Assembly (NCBI RefSeq): GCF_008764245.1
Contig: NZ_VTQV01000024.1
Coordinates: 1 to 62,315, forward strand
DNA length: 62,315 nt
Source of the DNA: Bacillus subtilis
GTDB lineage: Bacteria; Bacillota; Bacilli; Bacillales; Bacillaceae_C
Reading direction: 5' to 3'
The position numbers and the translations under genes were made by a program. The notes below the pieces were generated by a model. The model was not told the origin of the DNA. It ran no database searches and was given only the letters and a program-made list of their open reading frames with translations. Below are positions 36,518 through 44,942 of this stretch, one piece after another (positions within the stretch are counted from its first letter, which is position 1; each line of letters opens with the position of its first letter).

Positions 36518-37870
36518 TTAAAAAAGTTCTCCATCATCAATAAAACTCAATCGGTAGATACGGCGGGGGCGGCCTTTATGTGTGACTTTTTCTTCCCCAA
36601 CGATTTCTACTAATTCTGCGTCCATCCATTTTAATAGGATTCGGTGAGCACTTCTTACCGTGATCTTTAAAGTGGAAGCTAATTCTTGGGCGGTGTAATC
36701 AAATTTTCGATAGCGGGCGACTCGTGCCATCAGCTTTGTCATGTAGGCGGCAGACATTCCTGCTTTTTCAGCTTTATCTAACAGTTCTGCATCTGTAATC
36801 GCTAAGTCATATCTTTCATATTGAGTATGGGTTGTGATATCGACGGGCCCTAATACACTACGGTCTTCTCGGACAATGTAACAAACATTCCCTCCCAATT
36901 CTTTGGATTGACGGAGGGCTAACCGTGCGTGGTTCCCAGCTTCTGCGGCCGTGCTCCCGAACCCAATGCCCATACTAAGCGTTATATTGAGTTCGCTTTT
37001 TGTATCTTGAAGAAGAGGGATAAACTTATAGCCTCTTGTTTCACGCTCAAAGATCCCTCTTGTTGTGATAAAGGAATATTCTTCTCCACCTAAGTTAATA
37101 AGGTGGCCATCTAATTGTTTCATATAATCAAGTAACATTTGCTGAATGTTCAGTTTTAGTAACTGGACATCGTGTTCAGAAGTAAATTTTTCTACGACGC
37201 CTTTGAAGTTATCGACATTGATTAACCCAAAGACAATTTGTGCCTCTTTATTTCGTCGAGTATCGGTTGCTAAAAGAGCGCGCTCAAGAGAGACAATCAG
37301 ATCTTGCTGTGTAGGTGTTACCCATTCAAATGGAATGCCTTGTTCCACTAAACCATCCGCGACTTCTTGGATACCAGTTAAGGCAACCGTATCGTATGTA
37401 TCGTAATTTTGCAGATGAAATTCAATAATTTTCTGGATTTCTGGTCCTTGGGTTTGTTTTTTATAAACGTATATTTCTTTTGCCTGTTCATCAAGCTCTA
37501 GCAAAATCTGTTCTACATATTTTAGTTCTACTGTATCAACGGATAGGCTTCTTAATCCATGGCTGTTTTTCAGAAGAAATAATGAGCGGTAAAGTCCAGT
37601 ACCCATTAAGGGGACATGATGTACTGGAATGCTAAATTTAACTTGTTGTTTAGCCATCTCGTATAAATGATACTCTGTAAATAGAATCACATCGACATCA
37701 CTCATTAAGTCTTGAAGCGCATCCGAGTTAAAGTTGGAAGAATTAAAATTGCGAAAATGTGCCTTAAAATTTGGGAAAGACTTTAATGATTCATTCGTTA
37801 ACTCAATAAGAGGTTGGGGACCAATAATACCGATCTGGATTTCTGAGTGGGGTGCAGCATTCGTTGTCAT
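36518..37870 (-). CDS. Transcriptional regulator: sensor domain, GGDEF-like palm domain and winged helix
   Basis: A 450-residue protein. Residues about 10-205 form an alpha/beta sensor-like region (IQIGIIGPQPLIEL; a stretch DVDVILFTEYHLY resembling PrpR-N or periplasmic-binding folds). About 212-335 is a palm domain of the GGDEF / GTP cyclohydrolase III type with GGEEY at 261-265 and SMGIGFGSTAAEAGNHAR at about 299-316. About 360-445 is a winged helix (TAQELASTLKITVRSAHRIL, GRPRRIYRL). ATG 37870 follows AAAGGAG by 8 bases. No such regulator with an assigned ligand is known to me. It is convergent with the importer and divergent from the enzyme operon; the AGACTTGTCT palindromes at both are its likely targets. 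Confidence 0.72.
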   Translation of the reverse strand: MTTNAAPHSEIQIGIIGPQPLIELTNESLKSFPNFKAHFRNFNSSNFNSDALQDLMSDVDVILFTEYHLYEMAKQQVKFSIPVHHVPLMGTGLYRSLFLLKNSHGLRSLSVDTVELKYVEQILLELDEQAKEIYVYKKQTQGPEIQKIIEFHLQNYDTYDTVALTGIQEVADGLVEQGIPFEWVTPTQQDLIVSLERALLATDTRRNKEAQIVFGLINVDNFKGVVEKFTSEHDVQLLKLNIQQMLLDYMKQLDGHLINLGGEEYSFITTRGIFERETRGYKFIPLLQDTKSELNITLSMGIGFGSTAAEAGNHARLALRQSKELGGNVCYIVREDRSVLGPVDITTHTQYERYDLAITDAELLDKAEKAGMSAAYMTKLMARVARYRKFDYTAQELASTLKITVRSAHRILLKWMDAELVEIVGEEKVTHKGRPRRIYRLSFIDDGELF

Positions 37871-37987
37871 CAATTCTACTCCTTTATAGCTCGTTTTTGT
37901 CTCTTTATCTATCATATTACTTTTTTGAGAGGGAACTGTCAAAGTTTGATTTTATAGGGTTGCAAGGGGTTTCTGGGTAATGCTAAT

Positions 37988-38034
37988 TAAAGACCTTTAC
38001 AAGACTTGTCTTTTAATGAATCTATTCATACAAT
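37988..38034 (+). promoter_or_regulatory. Promoter with AGACTTGTCT operator, enzyme operon
   Basis: TTAAAGAC, 7 bases, then AAGACTTGTCTT (38001-38012), overlapping -35 TTGTCT with -10 TACAAT 17 bases later (38029-38034). It matches 32949-32996 in sequence and spacing. It also lies in the divergent gap before the regulator gene, so it could serve autoregulation. Confidence 0.7.
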
Positions 38035-38084
38035 CAGAATAAGTAGTTTAATTGTTTTGAAATCAGGAATATAGGGGTGTGTAA

Positions 38085-39101
38085 ATGAAGACCATTGCAG
38101 AATTAGAGGAGTTTATGACAAAACCTTCAGAATCATTATTAAGGGATATTAAAAACATTAATGGAGATATCTTGATTTTAGGCGTAGGAGGGAAAATGGG
38201 CCCGACGTTAGCCAAATTGGCGAAACGGGCTATTCATGAAGCGGGAATTGAGAAACGAGTCATTGGCGTCTCACGTTTTTCGTCGGGGAACCTGCAAAAA
38301 GAGTTGGAGGATTTTGGAATTGACACCATTGCCGTCGATTTGTTAGATGATCAAGCTTTACAGTCTTTACCGAATGTTAAAAATATCATATATATGGCGG
38401 GAAATAAATTTGGTACAGTCGGCAATGAACATTTTACTTGGGCGATGAACACTTATTTACCCGGACGATTAGCTGAAAAATTTTCCTCCTCAAGGATTGT
38501 CGCCTTTTCAACAGGAAATGTATATCCTTTGACGAATGTTTTAAACAATGATTGTACAGAGGAAAAGACAGTAGAACCAATTGGAGAATATGCGCAATCA
38601 TGTTTAGGACGCGAACGAATTTTAACTTATTTCTCTCGGAAAAATGAAACGCCCATGCTTTTTTTTCGCTTAAACTATGCCATTGATATGCGTTATGGGG
38701 TTATCTTAGAAATCGGGAAACAAGTACTGACAGGGAAAAAGATTGATTTAGCGATGGGGAATGTGAATGTTATTTGGCAGGGCGATGCCAATGAATATGC
38801 CATTCGTTCTCTTTTACATTGTGAATCACCACCGAAGATTTTAAATATAACGGGGCCAGAGACGATCTCTATTCGCTGGTTAGCTGAGGAATTTGGAAAG
38901 CGCTTTGGCGAGCATCCGCAATTTGAGAATGAGGAGCAACAGACCGCATTATTAAACAATGCGGCGAAAGCACATCAATTATTTGGCTATCCAAAAGTAA
39001 CAATCCAGCAAATGATTGACATGGTCTCAATTTGGTTGATGAATAATGGGGAAACTCATGATAAACCAACACATTTCCAGGAACGAAAAGGGGCTTTTTA
39101 A
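38085..39101 (+). CDS. NAD(P)-dependent epimerase/dehydratase-like protein (extended SDR)
   Basis: A 338-residue Rossmann-fold protein. The dinucleotide loop is GVGGKMGPTLAKLAKR at about 33-48, with IIYMAGNKFG later. In place of the classical YxxxK the region reads GEYAQSCLGRERILTY, with Y near 169 and R in place of the usual Lys, so catalysis may be altered. It begins the operon with DapA-like, MDR dehydrogenase and FAD oxidoreductase genes, nearly end to end. It likely oxidises or epimerises a sugar or sugar acid; substrate unknown. Confidence 0.8.
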   Translation: MKTIAELEEFMTKPSESLLRDIKNINGDILILGVGGKMGPTLAKLAKRAIHEAGIEKRVIGVSRFSSGNLQKELEDFGIDTIAVDLLDDQALQSLPNVKNIIYMAGNKFGTVGNEHFTWAMNTYLPGRLAEKFSSSRIVAFSTGNVYPLTNVLNNDCTEEKTVEPIGEYAQSCLGRERILTYFSRKNETPMLFFRLNYAIDMRYGVILEIGKQVLTGKKIDLAMGNVNVIWQGDANEYAIRSLLHCESPPKILNITGPETISIRWLAEEFGKRFGEHPQFENEEQQTALLNNAAKAHQLFGYPKVTIQQMIDMVSIWLMNNGETHDKPTHFQERKGAF

Positions 39102-40160
39102 ATGTTAAATCCACATGTAAAGGAAAAGCTGCATGAAGGGGTTGTGATTCCTGCTCATCCATTGGCTTTAACGAAGGAGCGAGAACTTGACGAGCAAAGA
39201 CAACGTGCATTGACTCGCTATTATATCGATTCAGGGGCAGGTGGAGTGGCAGTAGGGGTCCATACAACACAGTTTGAAATACGCGATCCTAAGTTCAATC
39301 TGTATGAAAAGGTAATGGCTTTAGCGATTGAAGAAATTGAAAAGGTTCAAATATCGAAAGCATTTATTAAAGTTGGCGGAATTTGCGGTCCATTAGAGCA
39401 AGCGATGCAAGAGGCTAAGTTTATCAAAGGAATTGGCTATGACCTTGGTTTGCTGAGTATGGGAGGATTAACGACCTGTTCGGAAGAAGAACTTCTAGAA
39501 CGGACAGAAAGAATCGCAGAAATCATCCCAGTCTTCGGCTTTTATCTGCAGCCATCTGTTGGAGGTAGAATACTATCATATGAATTTTGGAAGGCGTTTG
39601 CGGAAATTCCGAACGTGCATGCGATCAAGATCGCCCCTTTTAATCGCTATCAGTCTCTTGATGTTGTGCGCGCTGTTTGTCATTCATCAAGGAATGAGGA
39701 AATCGCCATTTATACAGGAAATGACGATAATATCGTAAACGATTTATTAACAACATATCGGTTTGAGGTAGCGGGGGAAAAGATAGAAAAGCCGATTGTT
39801 GGGGGTTTGCTTGGGCATTGGGCCGTCTGGACGAAAAAGGCTGTTGATTTATTCGAACAAATCCAATCGGTAAGAGATCAGGCAGAAATTCCGAGGGAGT
39901 TATTGACTTTAGGGCAGGAAATTACGGATGCGAACGCTGCCTTTTTTGATGTGAACAATCAATTTAAAGGCTGTATAGCTGGTATTAATGAAGTTTTAGC
40001 CAGGCAAGGATTATTACAGGGAAATGAATGTTTGTTAGATAAGGAGAGGTTGAGTTCTGGTCAAGCTGAGGAAATTGATCGTGTCTATGCGGCATACCCA
40101 CACCTAAATGATGATGAGTTTGTACGATCTCATCTTAAAAAGTGGTTGGGTCAAGTATAA
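39102..40160 (+). CDS. DapA-like (dihydrodipicolinate synthase family) aldolase
   Basis: A 352-residue TIM-barrel protein with the N-terminal HEGVVIPAHPLALT and GGVAVGVHTTQF of the DHDPS family. The Schiff-base Lys is probably in HAIKIAPFNRY (about residue 180). It is longer than DapA (about 290), with an added C-terminal helical part. In this context it is more likely an aldolase for a keto-sugar acid than a lysine pathway enzyme. ATG directly follows the previous stop, with AAAAGGGG inside the end of that gene, implying translational coupling. Confidence 0.82.
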   Translation: MLNPHVKEKLHEGVVIPAHPLALTKERELDEQRQRALTRYYIDSGAGGVAVGVHTTQFEIRDPKFNLYEKVMALAIEEIEKVQISKAFIKVGGICGPLEQAMQEAKFIKGIGYDLGLLSMGGLTTCSEEELLERTERIAEIIPVFGFYLQPSVGGRILSYEFWKAFAEIPNVHAIKIAPFNRYQSLDVVRAVCHSSRNEEIAIYTGNDDNIVNDLLTTYRFEVAGEKIEKPIVGGLLGHWAVWTKKAVDLFEQIQSVRDQAEIPRELLTLGQEITDANAAFFDVNNQFKGCIAGINEVLARQGLLQGNECLLDKERLSSGQAEEIDRVYAAYPHLNDDEFVRSHLKKWLGQV

Positions 40161-40172
40161 GAACAGGAGAGT

Positions 40173-41180
40173 GTGATTACTTTGCGTAAAATCGTGGCAA
40201 AAAACCAACGAGTAGAAATAGTAGAAGAGGAAATGCCCTTACTCAAACCGGCTTATATTTTGGTGAAAACGATGTATTCCGTAATATCCCCGGGTACGGA
40301 ATTAGGGATGATGGAGAATAGTTCTAATCGAGAGATTCCGCTTGGATATAGCGCGATGGGGGAAGTTGTAGAATGTGGGGAAGGGATCAGCAATGTGAAA
40401 ACTGGTGATCTTGTTGCTTGTTACGGGGCACCATATGTTCACCATGGTGAATATTTACTAGTGCCGCGCACACTGTATACAAAAGTTGCGGAAACTGTAG
40501 AGGCTAAAGAGGCAGCTCTTGCTGGAATCGGGGCAATTGCGATTCATGCACTAAGAATCGCCAAGTTACAATTTGGCGAAACAATCGTCATCATAGGGTT
40601 GGGAATGCTTGGACAAATGATTGCTAAAATTGCCAATGCTGCTGCTTATCGTGTGATTGCTTGCGATTTATCAAAAGAGCGGGTCGCCATGTTAGCCCGG
40701 GATAAAGGCATTAAAGCCTTCTCTAATATGGAGGGTATGGAAGAACAGATTTTTAAAAGCACTGATGGCTATGGCGCTGATGCTGTTTTACTTTGTACAG
40801 GTGGAAAAAGGTCACCCCTTACTCATGAGAGCCTGAAATGGATTCGAAATAAGGGAAAGGTTGTAATCGTAGGGGATGTGGAACCTGACTTTCCGAGAAA
40901 TCTTATGTTTGGAAAAGAGGCGGAGCTTCTAATATCGCGAGCGGGCGGACCTGGACGCTATGATGAGGTCTATGAGAAGCAAGCGATTGATTACCCCTAT
41001 GGATTTGTTCGCTGGACGGAAGGCCGCAATATCGCTGAATATATTCGCTTAGTAAGTGAAAGAAGAATCGATGTGCAGCCACTATTAAAAGCAGAAGTTG
41101 CTTTTGATGACGTACCGGAAGAATTTGAACAGTTACGTAATAAGAAGACGAGTACGTTGACTAAGCTAATTTGCTATTAA
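40173..41180 (+). CDS. MDR-family (zinc-type alcohol dehydrogenase-like) oxidoreductase
   Basis: A 335-residue medium-chain dehydrogenase. The catalytic-domain signature is SVISPGTELGMM rather than the usual GICGTD zinc motif, so a catalytic Cys is absent, as in a known subgroup of sugar and bacteriochlorophyllide dehydrogenases. The nucleotide-binding loop is IIGLGMLGQMIAKIA. The start may be GTG 40173 or TTG 40182; AGGAG is 3 bases from the first and 12 from the second. It ends 10 bases into the longest form of the next gene. Function within the pathway is unknown. Confidence 0.8.
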   Translation: MITLRKIVAKNQRVEIVEEEMPLLKPAYILVKTMYSVISPGTELGMMENSSNREIPLGYSAMGEVVECGEGISNVKTGDLVACYGAPYVHHGEYLLVPRTLYTKVAETVEAKEAALAGIGAIAIHALRIAKLQFGETIVIIGLGMLGQMIAKIANAAAYRVIACDLSKERVAMLARDKGIKAFSNMEGMEEQIFKSTDGYGADAVLLCTGGKRSPLTHESLKWIRNKGKVVIVGDVEPDFPRNLMFGKEAELLISRAGGPGRYDEVYEKQAIDYPYGFVRWTEGRNIAEYIRLVSERRIDVQPLLKAEVAFDDVPEEFEQLRNKKTSTLTKLICY

Positions 41181-41251
41181 CAATCTTTATTCATAATCGC
41201 AGCGCTGTAAAAGCGGCGTTTGCTTCTAGAAAAACAAGAAAGTTGGTGGGG

Positions 41252-42847
41252 ATGTTGGGTTTAGATCAGCTTCATTATTATGTACCAACCAAAAGAAATT
41301 CGAAATCAAGGATCATTAAAAAGGATGTGATTATTTACGGAGGAACCCCAGCAGGTATGACAGCGGCTGTGCAAATCGCCCGCTCGGGATATTCTGTCGC
41401 GATTGCAGAATTTAGCCAGCAGATTGGCGGGATGACAGCAAGTGGTTTAGGAGCCACTGATCTTGGAGCAGAGGAAGCGATTGGTGGTCTTGCTAAAGAA
41501 TTCTACCAAGAGATCACCCGTTATTACCAGAAGGAAAAGCAATGGGTTTTTGAACCGAAGGCTGCCCAATATGTATTTCATAAGTGGATAAAAGAGTATG
41601 AAATCCCTGTATATTATCGCCAGCATTTAGAAAAGGTGTCTAAGATAAATGGTAAAATAGTGGAAATCACAATGGAAGATGGTTCCCGTTATCAGGCAGA
41701 CATTTTTTTAGACTGCAGTTATGAAGGTGATTTATTAGCCAGAGCCGATATATCCTATTTTGTTGGAAGGGAATCCAATGCGACATATAAAGAAATTTAT
41801 AATGGGATTCAATTTGGCGGTCCTCACCATAAATTTGAAAAATGGATCGATCCTTATACGGTAGAAGGGGATGCCAAGAGTGGAGTTTTACCAGGAATAA
41901 CGGAGGATGATCCAGCCTTACTAGGTTATCAAGGGCAAGGGGATCATCGCATACAAGCTTATAATTTTCGAATTTGCCTTACGAACGATCCCGAAAAACG
42001 CCTTCCCTTTCCAAAACCGGCTAATTACTGTGCCGATCAATATCAACTGTTATTACGATACATTCACTCTGGTGTATGGGATGTGATGAAGCTCCATACT
42101 ATGCTGCCAAATGGAAAGTCAGATTTAAACAATTATGGCGCTTTCTCGACGGATTATATTGGTATGAACTATGACTGGCCAGAGGGGAGTTATGAACGAC
42201 GTGAGGAAATTTTTCAAGAGCATGTAAATTATGATCTCGGTCTTCTTTATTTTCTTGCAAATGATGAACGTGTACCGATTAGTATTCGCGCAGAAGTAAG
42301 TGAATGGGGGCTTCCTGAAGATGAATTTGTGGAAACAGGGCATTGGCCTCCGCAACTTTATATTCGTGAAGCTCGACGGATGATTTCTGATTATGTGATG
42401 ACAGATCATAATTGTTTAGGCCAATCTTCCGTCCATGATTCAGTTGGACTTGCTTCTTATCATATGGATTCCCATCATTGCCGTCGTGTTGTGATAGATG
42501 GACGATGTGTCAATGAAGGAGATGTTCAAGTGCCGACTTCTCCGTTTTCAATCTCCTATCGTTCCATTCGCCCACGATCAAGCGAATGTACGAACTTACT
42601 TGTTCCTGTTTGTTTATCAAGCTCTCATATTGCTTATGGATCTATTCGCATGGAACCAGTTTTCATGATACTAGGACAATCCGCTGGGGTAGCGGCGGTA
42701 CTTGCTTTGAGAAACAAAGTAAATGTACAGGAAGTAAAATATCATGATTTAAGAACTGAACTCCTCCGTTGCGGACAAGTATTAGAATGGTCGGAAGAGA
42801 TAGAAGATGACCCGATCAAACGCATGGAAGCGACTTTCGGGAAATAA
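41252..42847 (+). CDS. FAD-dependent oxidoreductase (FAD_oxidored type)
   Basis: A 531-residue protein from this start. The FAD-binding loop is VIIYGGTPAGMTAAVQIARSG, followed by GGMTASGLGATDLG and DCSYEGDLLARA, matching PF12831-type proteins seen in sugar catabolic clusters. Near the C-terminus VFMILGQSAGVAAVLA completes the FAD site. The start is uncertain: TTG 41171 lacks an RBS, while ATG 41252 follows GGTGGGG closely. It is the last gene of the operon, followed by a strong terminator. Its substrate is not known. Confidence 0.8.
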   Translation: MLGLDQLHYYVPTKRNSKSRIIKKDVIIYGGTPAGMTAAVQIARSGYSVAIAEFSQQIGGMTASGLGATDLGAEEAIGGLAKEFYQEITRYYQKEKQWVFEPKAAQYVFHKWIKEYEIPVYYRQHLEKVSKINGKIVEITMEDGSRYQADIFLDCSYEGDLLARADISYFVGRESNATYKEIYNGIQFGGPHHKFEKWIDPYTVEGDAKSGVLPGITEDDPALLGYQGQGDHRIQAYNFRICLTNDPEKRLPFPKPANYCADQYQLLLRYIHSGVWDVMKLHTMLPNGKSDLNNYGAFSTDYIGMNYDWPEGSYERREEIFQEHVNYDLGLLYFLANDERVPISIRAEVSEWGLPEDEFVETGHWPPQLYIREARRMISDYVMTDHNCLGQSSVHDSVGLASYHMDSHHCRRVVIDGRCVNEGDVQVPTSPFSISYRSIRPRSSECTNLLVPVCLSSSHIAYGSIRMEPVFMILGQSAGVAAVLALRNKVNVQEVKYHDLRTELLRCGQVLEWSEEIEDDPIKRMEATFGK

Positions 42848-42864
42848 ATTTTATAGATGATGGG

Positions 42865-42892
42865 ATAATCCGCCGAACAGCGGATTATTTTT
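42865..42892 (+). terminator. Terminator of the enzyme operon
   Basis: ATAATCCGC pairs with GCGGATTAT and runs into a T6 tract. Confidence 0.85.
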
Positions 42893-43029
42893 AATGGAGA
42901 AAGTCGGAGAGAAGTTTGACTGGAATAAGAGCATTTAAAGGAAATGGAGAGAAAAAGAGTCTTTTAGTAACTAGGAAAGTAGTAGCTTGTACTATATAAT
43001 AAATAAAAATTTATTGACTAGGATTGTAT

Positions 43030-43053
43030 GGGGTTCATGCATAACTGAACCCC
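43030..43053. terminator. Hairpin downstream of the 48-residue minus-strand gene
   Basis: GGGGTTCA and TGAACCCC form a perfect 8-base stem, just beyond the stop of the small gene at 43068-43214. There is no T-tract on either strand, so termination is uncertain. Confidence 0.45.
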
Positions 43054-43067
43054 ATATTGGAACAGCA

Positions 43068-43214
43068 TTAAGGAATGAAGCCGTGAAAGTGATACTGCAT
43101 CATGAAGGTCATTTCACCCGTTTGCCCACCGATCATCTTTCCGAATTTATCAGGGGTACTTGGCGTTGGCTTGTTAGACTTTTTCCCTTGCTGTTCTTTT
43201 GCTTGTTGCGACAT
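43068..43214 (-). CDS. Small 48-residue protein, unknown (possible spore-associated peptide)
   Basis: The minus strand from 43214 gives ATG with AGGAG 9-10 bases upstream and a 48-codon frame ending TAA. It starts MSQQAKEQQGKKSNKPTP, a basic Gln/Lys-rich N-terminus, and continues with FGKMIGGQTGEMTFMMQY and HFHGFIP. The composition resembles minor small acid-soluble spore proteins, but it does not match SspN, SspO or SspP as I remember them. A hairpin follows it. The overlapping plus-strand frame at 42987-43283 has no RBS. Confidence 0.5.
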   Translation of the reverse strand: MSQQAKEQQGKKSNKPTPSTPDKFGKMIGGQTGEMTFMMQYHFHGFIP

Positions 43215-43363
43215 GTGAGATCACTCCTATTTTTCACTTTATCGCTCTTTTTATTTGTTCCCAGGATGGCTGGGAATATGTGATTGATTTGTTCCTAGAA
43301 TAAAAATGATCAGAGAAGACCTAGTTCGTAACGGCTTTCGTACTATCAAGGGGTGGGGAATTT

Positions 43364-43933
43364 ATGGAAAGAAAGCATAAACAGTCTGATTACAGGACGA
43401 TCGAGACTATTGTTGTTGTGCTTGCTATAGCATTTATTCTATTTATTTCACGGTTGTTGTCTGGCCTGGAGGATAGGGGGCAATTTATAAAATTCATTGC
43501 CTATGATGTTTTAGTCGTGAATATGTATGGTGTTGTTCTTGTCCTGCTGGGTTTGGCTCTTATAGTCTTTTGTATATATTTCATTGTAAAAAAGAAAGCT
43601 GCTGATCCGAAGCGTTTAGCATGGCTTGGCCCTTTACTAGCCTTGTTTCTCATCGTTTTAGGAGGACTTCTCTCTCATAACTTAAAAGATCACCTCATTG
43701 ATATAACTAGTTATTTAACGGGAAATACAGTGACAGAAGAGGTAGTTATAGAAAAATTTGCTGTTCGCTCATCAGGGGACCACACTTATTATGAATACAC
43801 TCTTGCTGATGGACGGGAATTTTCAGAAGGGCATTCAGGAAAGGGATTTTCTCGCATTCAAAATGGAAAAATGTATGTCATTCACTACTTACCCAAATCG
43901 AAGAAGTTGTTGAGCATAAGGCTTGCTGATTAA
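43364..43933 (+). CDS. Membrane protein of unknown function
   Basis: A 189-residue protein. Three hydrophobic segments (about 12-30, 44-70 and 80-104) are followed by an 80-residue hydrophilic tail with a VVIEKFAVRSSGDHTYYEY start and a beta-rich look, probably outside the membrane. ATG follows AAGGGGTGGGG. It stands alone, between a divergent small gene and the convergent pgeF-like gene. Not recognised. Confidence 0.7.
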   Translation: MERKHKQSDYRTIETIVVVLAIAFILFISRLLSGLEDRGQFIKFIAYDVLVVNMYGVVLVLLGLALIVFCIYFIVKKKAADPKRLAWLGPLLALFLIVLGGLLSHNLKDHLIDITSYLTGNTVTEEVVIEKFAVRSSGDHTYYEYTLADGREFSEGHSGKGFSRIQNGKMYVIHYLPKSKKLLSIRLAD

Positions 43934-44016
43934 GAGTGAATTTTCGAGGTTAAGCCTACTTCACCATTTATTTGGATTAAGACTGTTTTCAAGCTTTCCC
44001 ATCCTAGCCATAACAA

Positions 44017-44040
44017 GGCCAGCCAACTTAATGGCTGACC
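44017..44040. terminator. Stem-loop between convergent genes
   Basis: GGCCAGCCA and TGGCTGACC pair (one G:U) around 6 bases, directly next to the pgeF-like stop codon. Confidence 0.5.
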
Positions 44041-44041
44041 C

Positions 44042-44806
44042 TTACTTCTGCCTTTTCATAATAAAACAAAGATGTCTCCCGCTTTTTCTGTTTTGGCGGT
44101 AAGAGAAACCATTAGGACTCTGAAACGTGCAGGTTGGATCTACTTGAATACGATCTTCTGGGATGCCCGCTAATAAGCATTGTTTTTTCACGGTCTGTTG
44201 ATTATCAATATGATACTTGCCTGTTCGCTCATTGTATTCGATCCAATCGTCTGCATAGTTAAGGGCTTTGTATTTTACGTAGACATCTTCATCGACTTCA
44301 AATTTCTCTTGACTGAGTGCCGGGCAAATTTGGACGTGAAAGTCATTCGGATCACATTGCTCTACTTGAATAAGATGCTGGAATAGTTTTAAGGAAATCT
44401 CTTTTACCGTGCCTTGCCATCCAGAGTGGATCACACCTGCAGCACCACTTTTTTCATGATAAAAAATTACCGGCACACAGTCTGCACTGAAGCTACATAA
44501 CAACAGATTCGGCTTATACGTGTATAAAGCGTCCGTATCTGGAATCGCAGTTTCCAATTCGTCTGCACCACGGCCTTTATCCATATGTGTAACCTGGTAA
44601 AAATTTGCACTATGTGTTTGCAGTGCACAAACGAAATCCTCCAGTTCACAATTCAAAAAATTAGCCAATTGCCTGCGATTCTTCAAAACATGATCCGGAT
44701 TTTCACAAGCATGAAGGGCCATATTAAAATCCTCAGGTTGTGTTTCATCCTTCATCGTCATTCCAGCGACCCATTTCTCATTATGAACATACATTTTTAT
44801 ATTCAA
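44042..44806 (-). CDS. pgeF: Laccase-domain (YfiH/PgeF, polyphenol oxidase family) protein
   Basis: A 254-residue protein of the multi-copper oxidase-like YfiH family. The metal/active-site residues are visible: H in LQTHSANF, C in SFSADCVPVIF and H in GVIHSGWQGTV. The family includes purine nucleoside phosphorylases/adenosine deaminases and peptidoglycan-editing factor. The TTG at 44806 has AGGGTG 6 bases upstream; the longer frame to 44932 would run across the terminator of the next operon, so it is rejected. The C-terminal PNGFSYRQNRKSGRHLCFIM is complete. Confidence 0.85.
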   Translation of the reverse strand: MNIKMYVHNEKWVAGMTMKDETQPEDFNMALHACENPDHVLKNRRQLANFLNCELEDFVCALQTHSANFYQVTHMDKGRGADELETAIPDTDALYTYKPNLLLCSFSADCVPVIFYHEKSGAAGVIHSGWQGTVKEISLKLFQHLIQVEQCDPNDFHVQICPALSQEKFEVDEDVYVKYKALNYADDWIEYNERTGKYHIDNQQTVKKQCLLAGIPEDRIQVDPTCTFQSPNGFSYRQNRKSGRHLCFIMKRQK

Positions 44807-44871
44807 GCGTATCACCCTGTTTAACTTTTTGTTTTTAAAGCAGTTTGCAACGTCGTAAGGGGGATAGAGTT

Positions 44872-44903
44872 GAAAAAAGGGACAAGTTTTCTGCCCCTTT
44901 TTC
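44872..44903 (-). terminator. Terminator of the CUT2 importer operon
   Basis: Read on the minus strand, AAAAAGGGGCAG pairs with CTTGTCCCTTTTTT, giving a stem with a T-tract. Confidence 0.75.
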
Positions 44904-44942
44904 TTATGGCCTAAAGAATGTAGTATGGCCAAAATTATTCTA

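Noticed and set aside
42987-43283. Plus-strand frame of 98 codons
   Set aside because: No convincing RBS; it overlaps the better supported minus-strand 48-residue gene and a hairpin.
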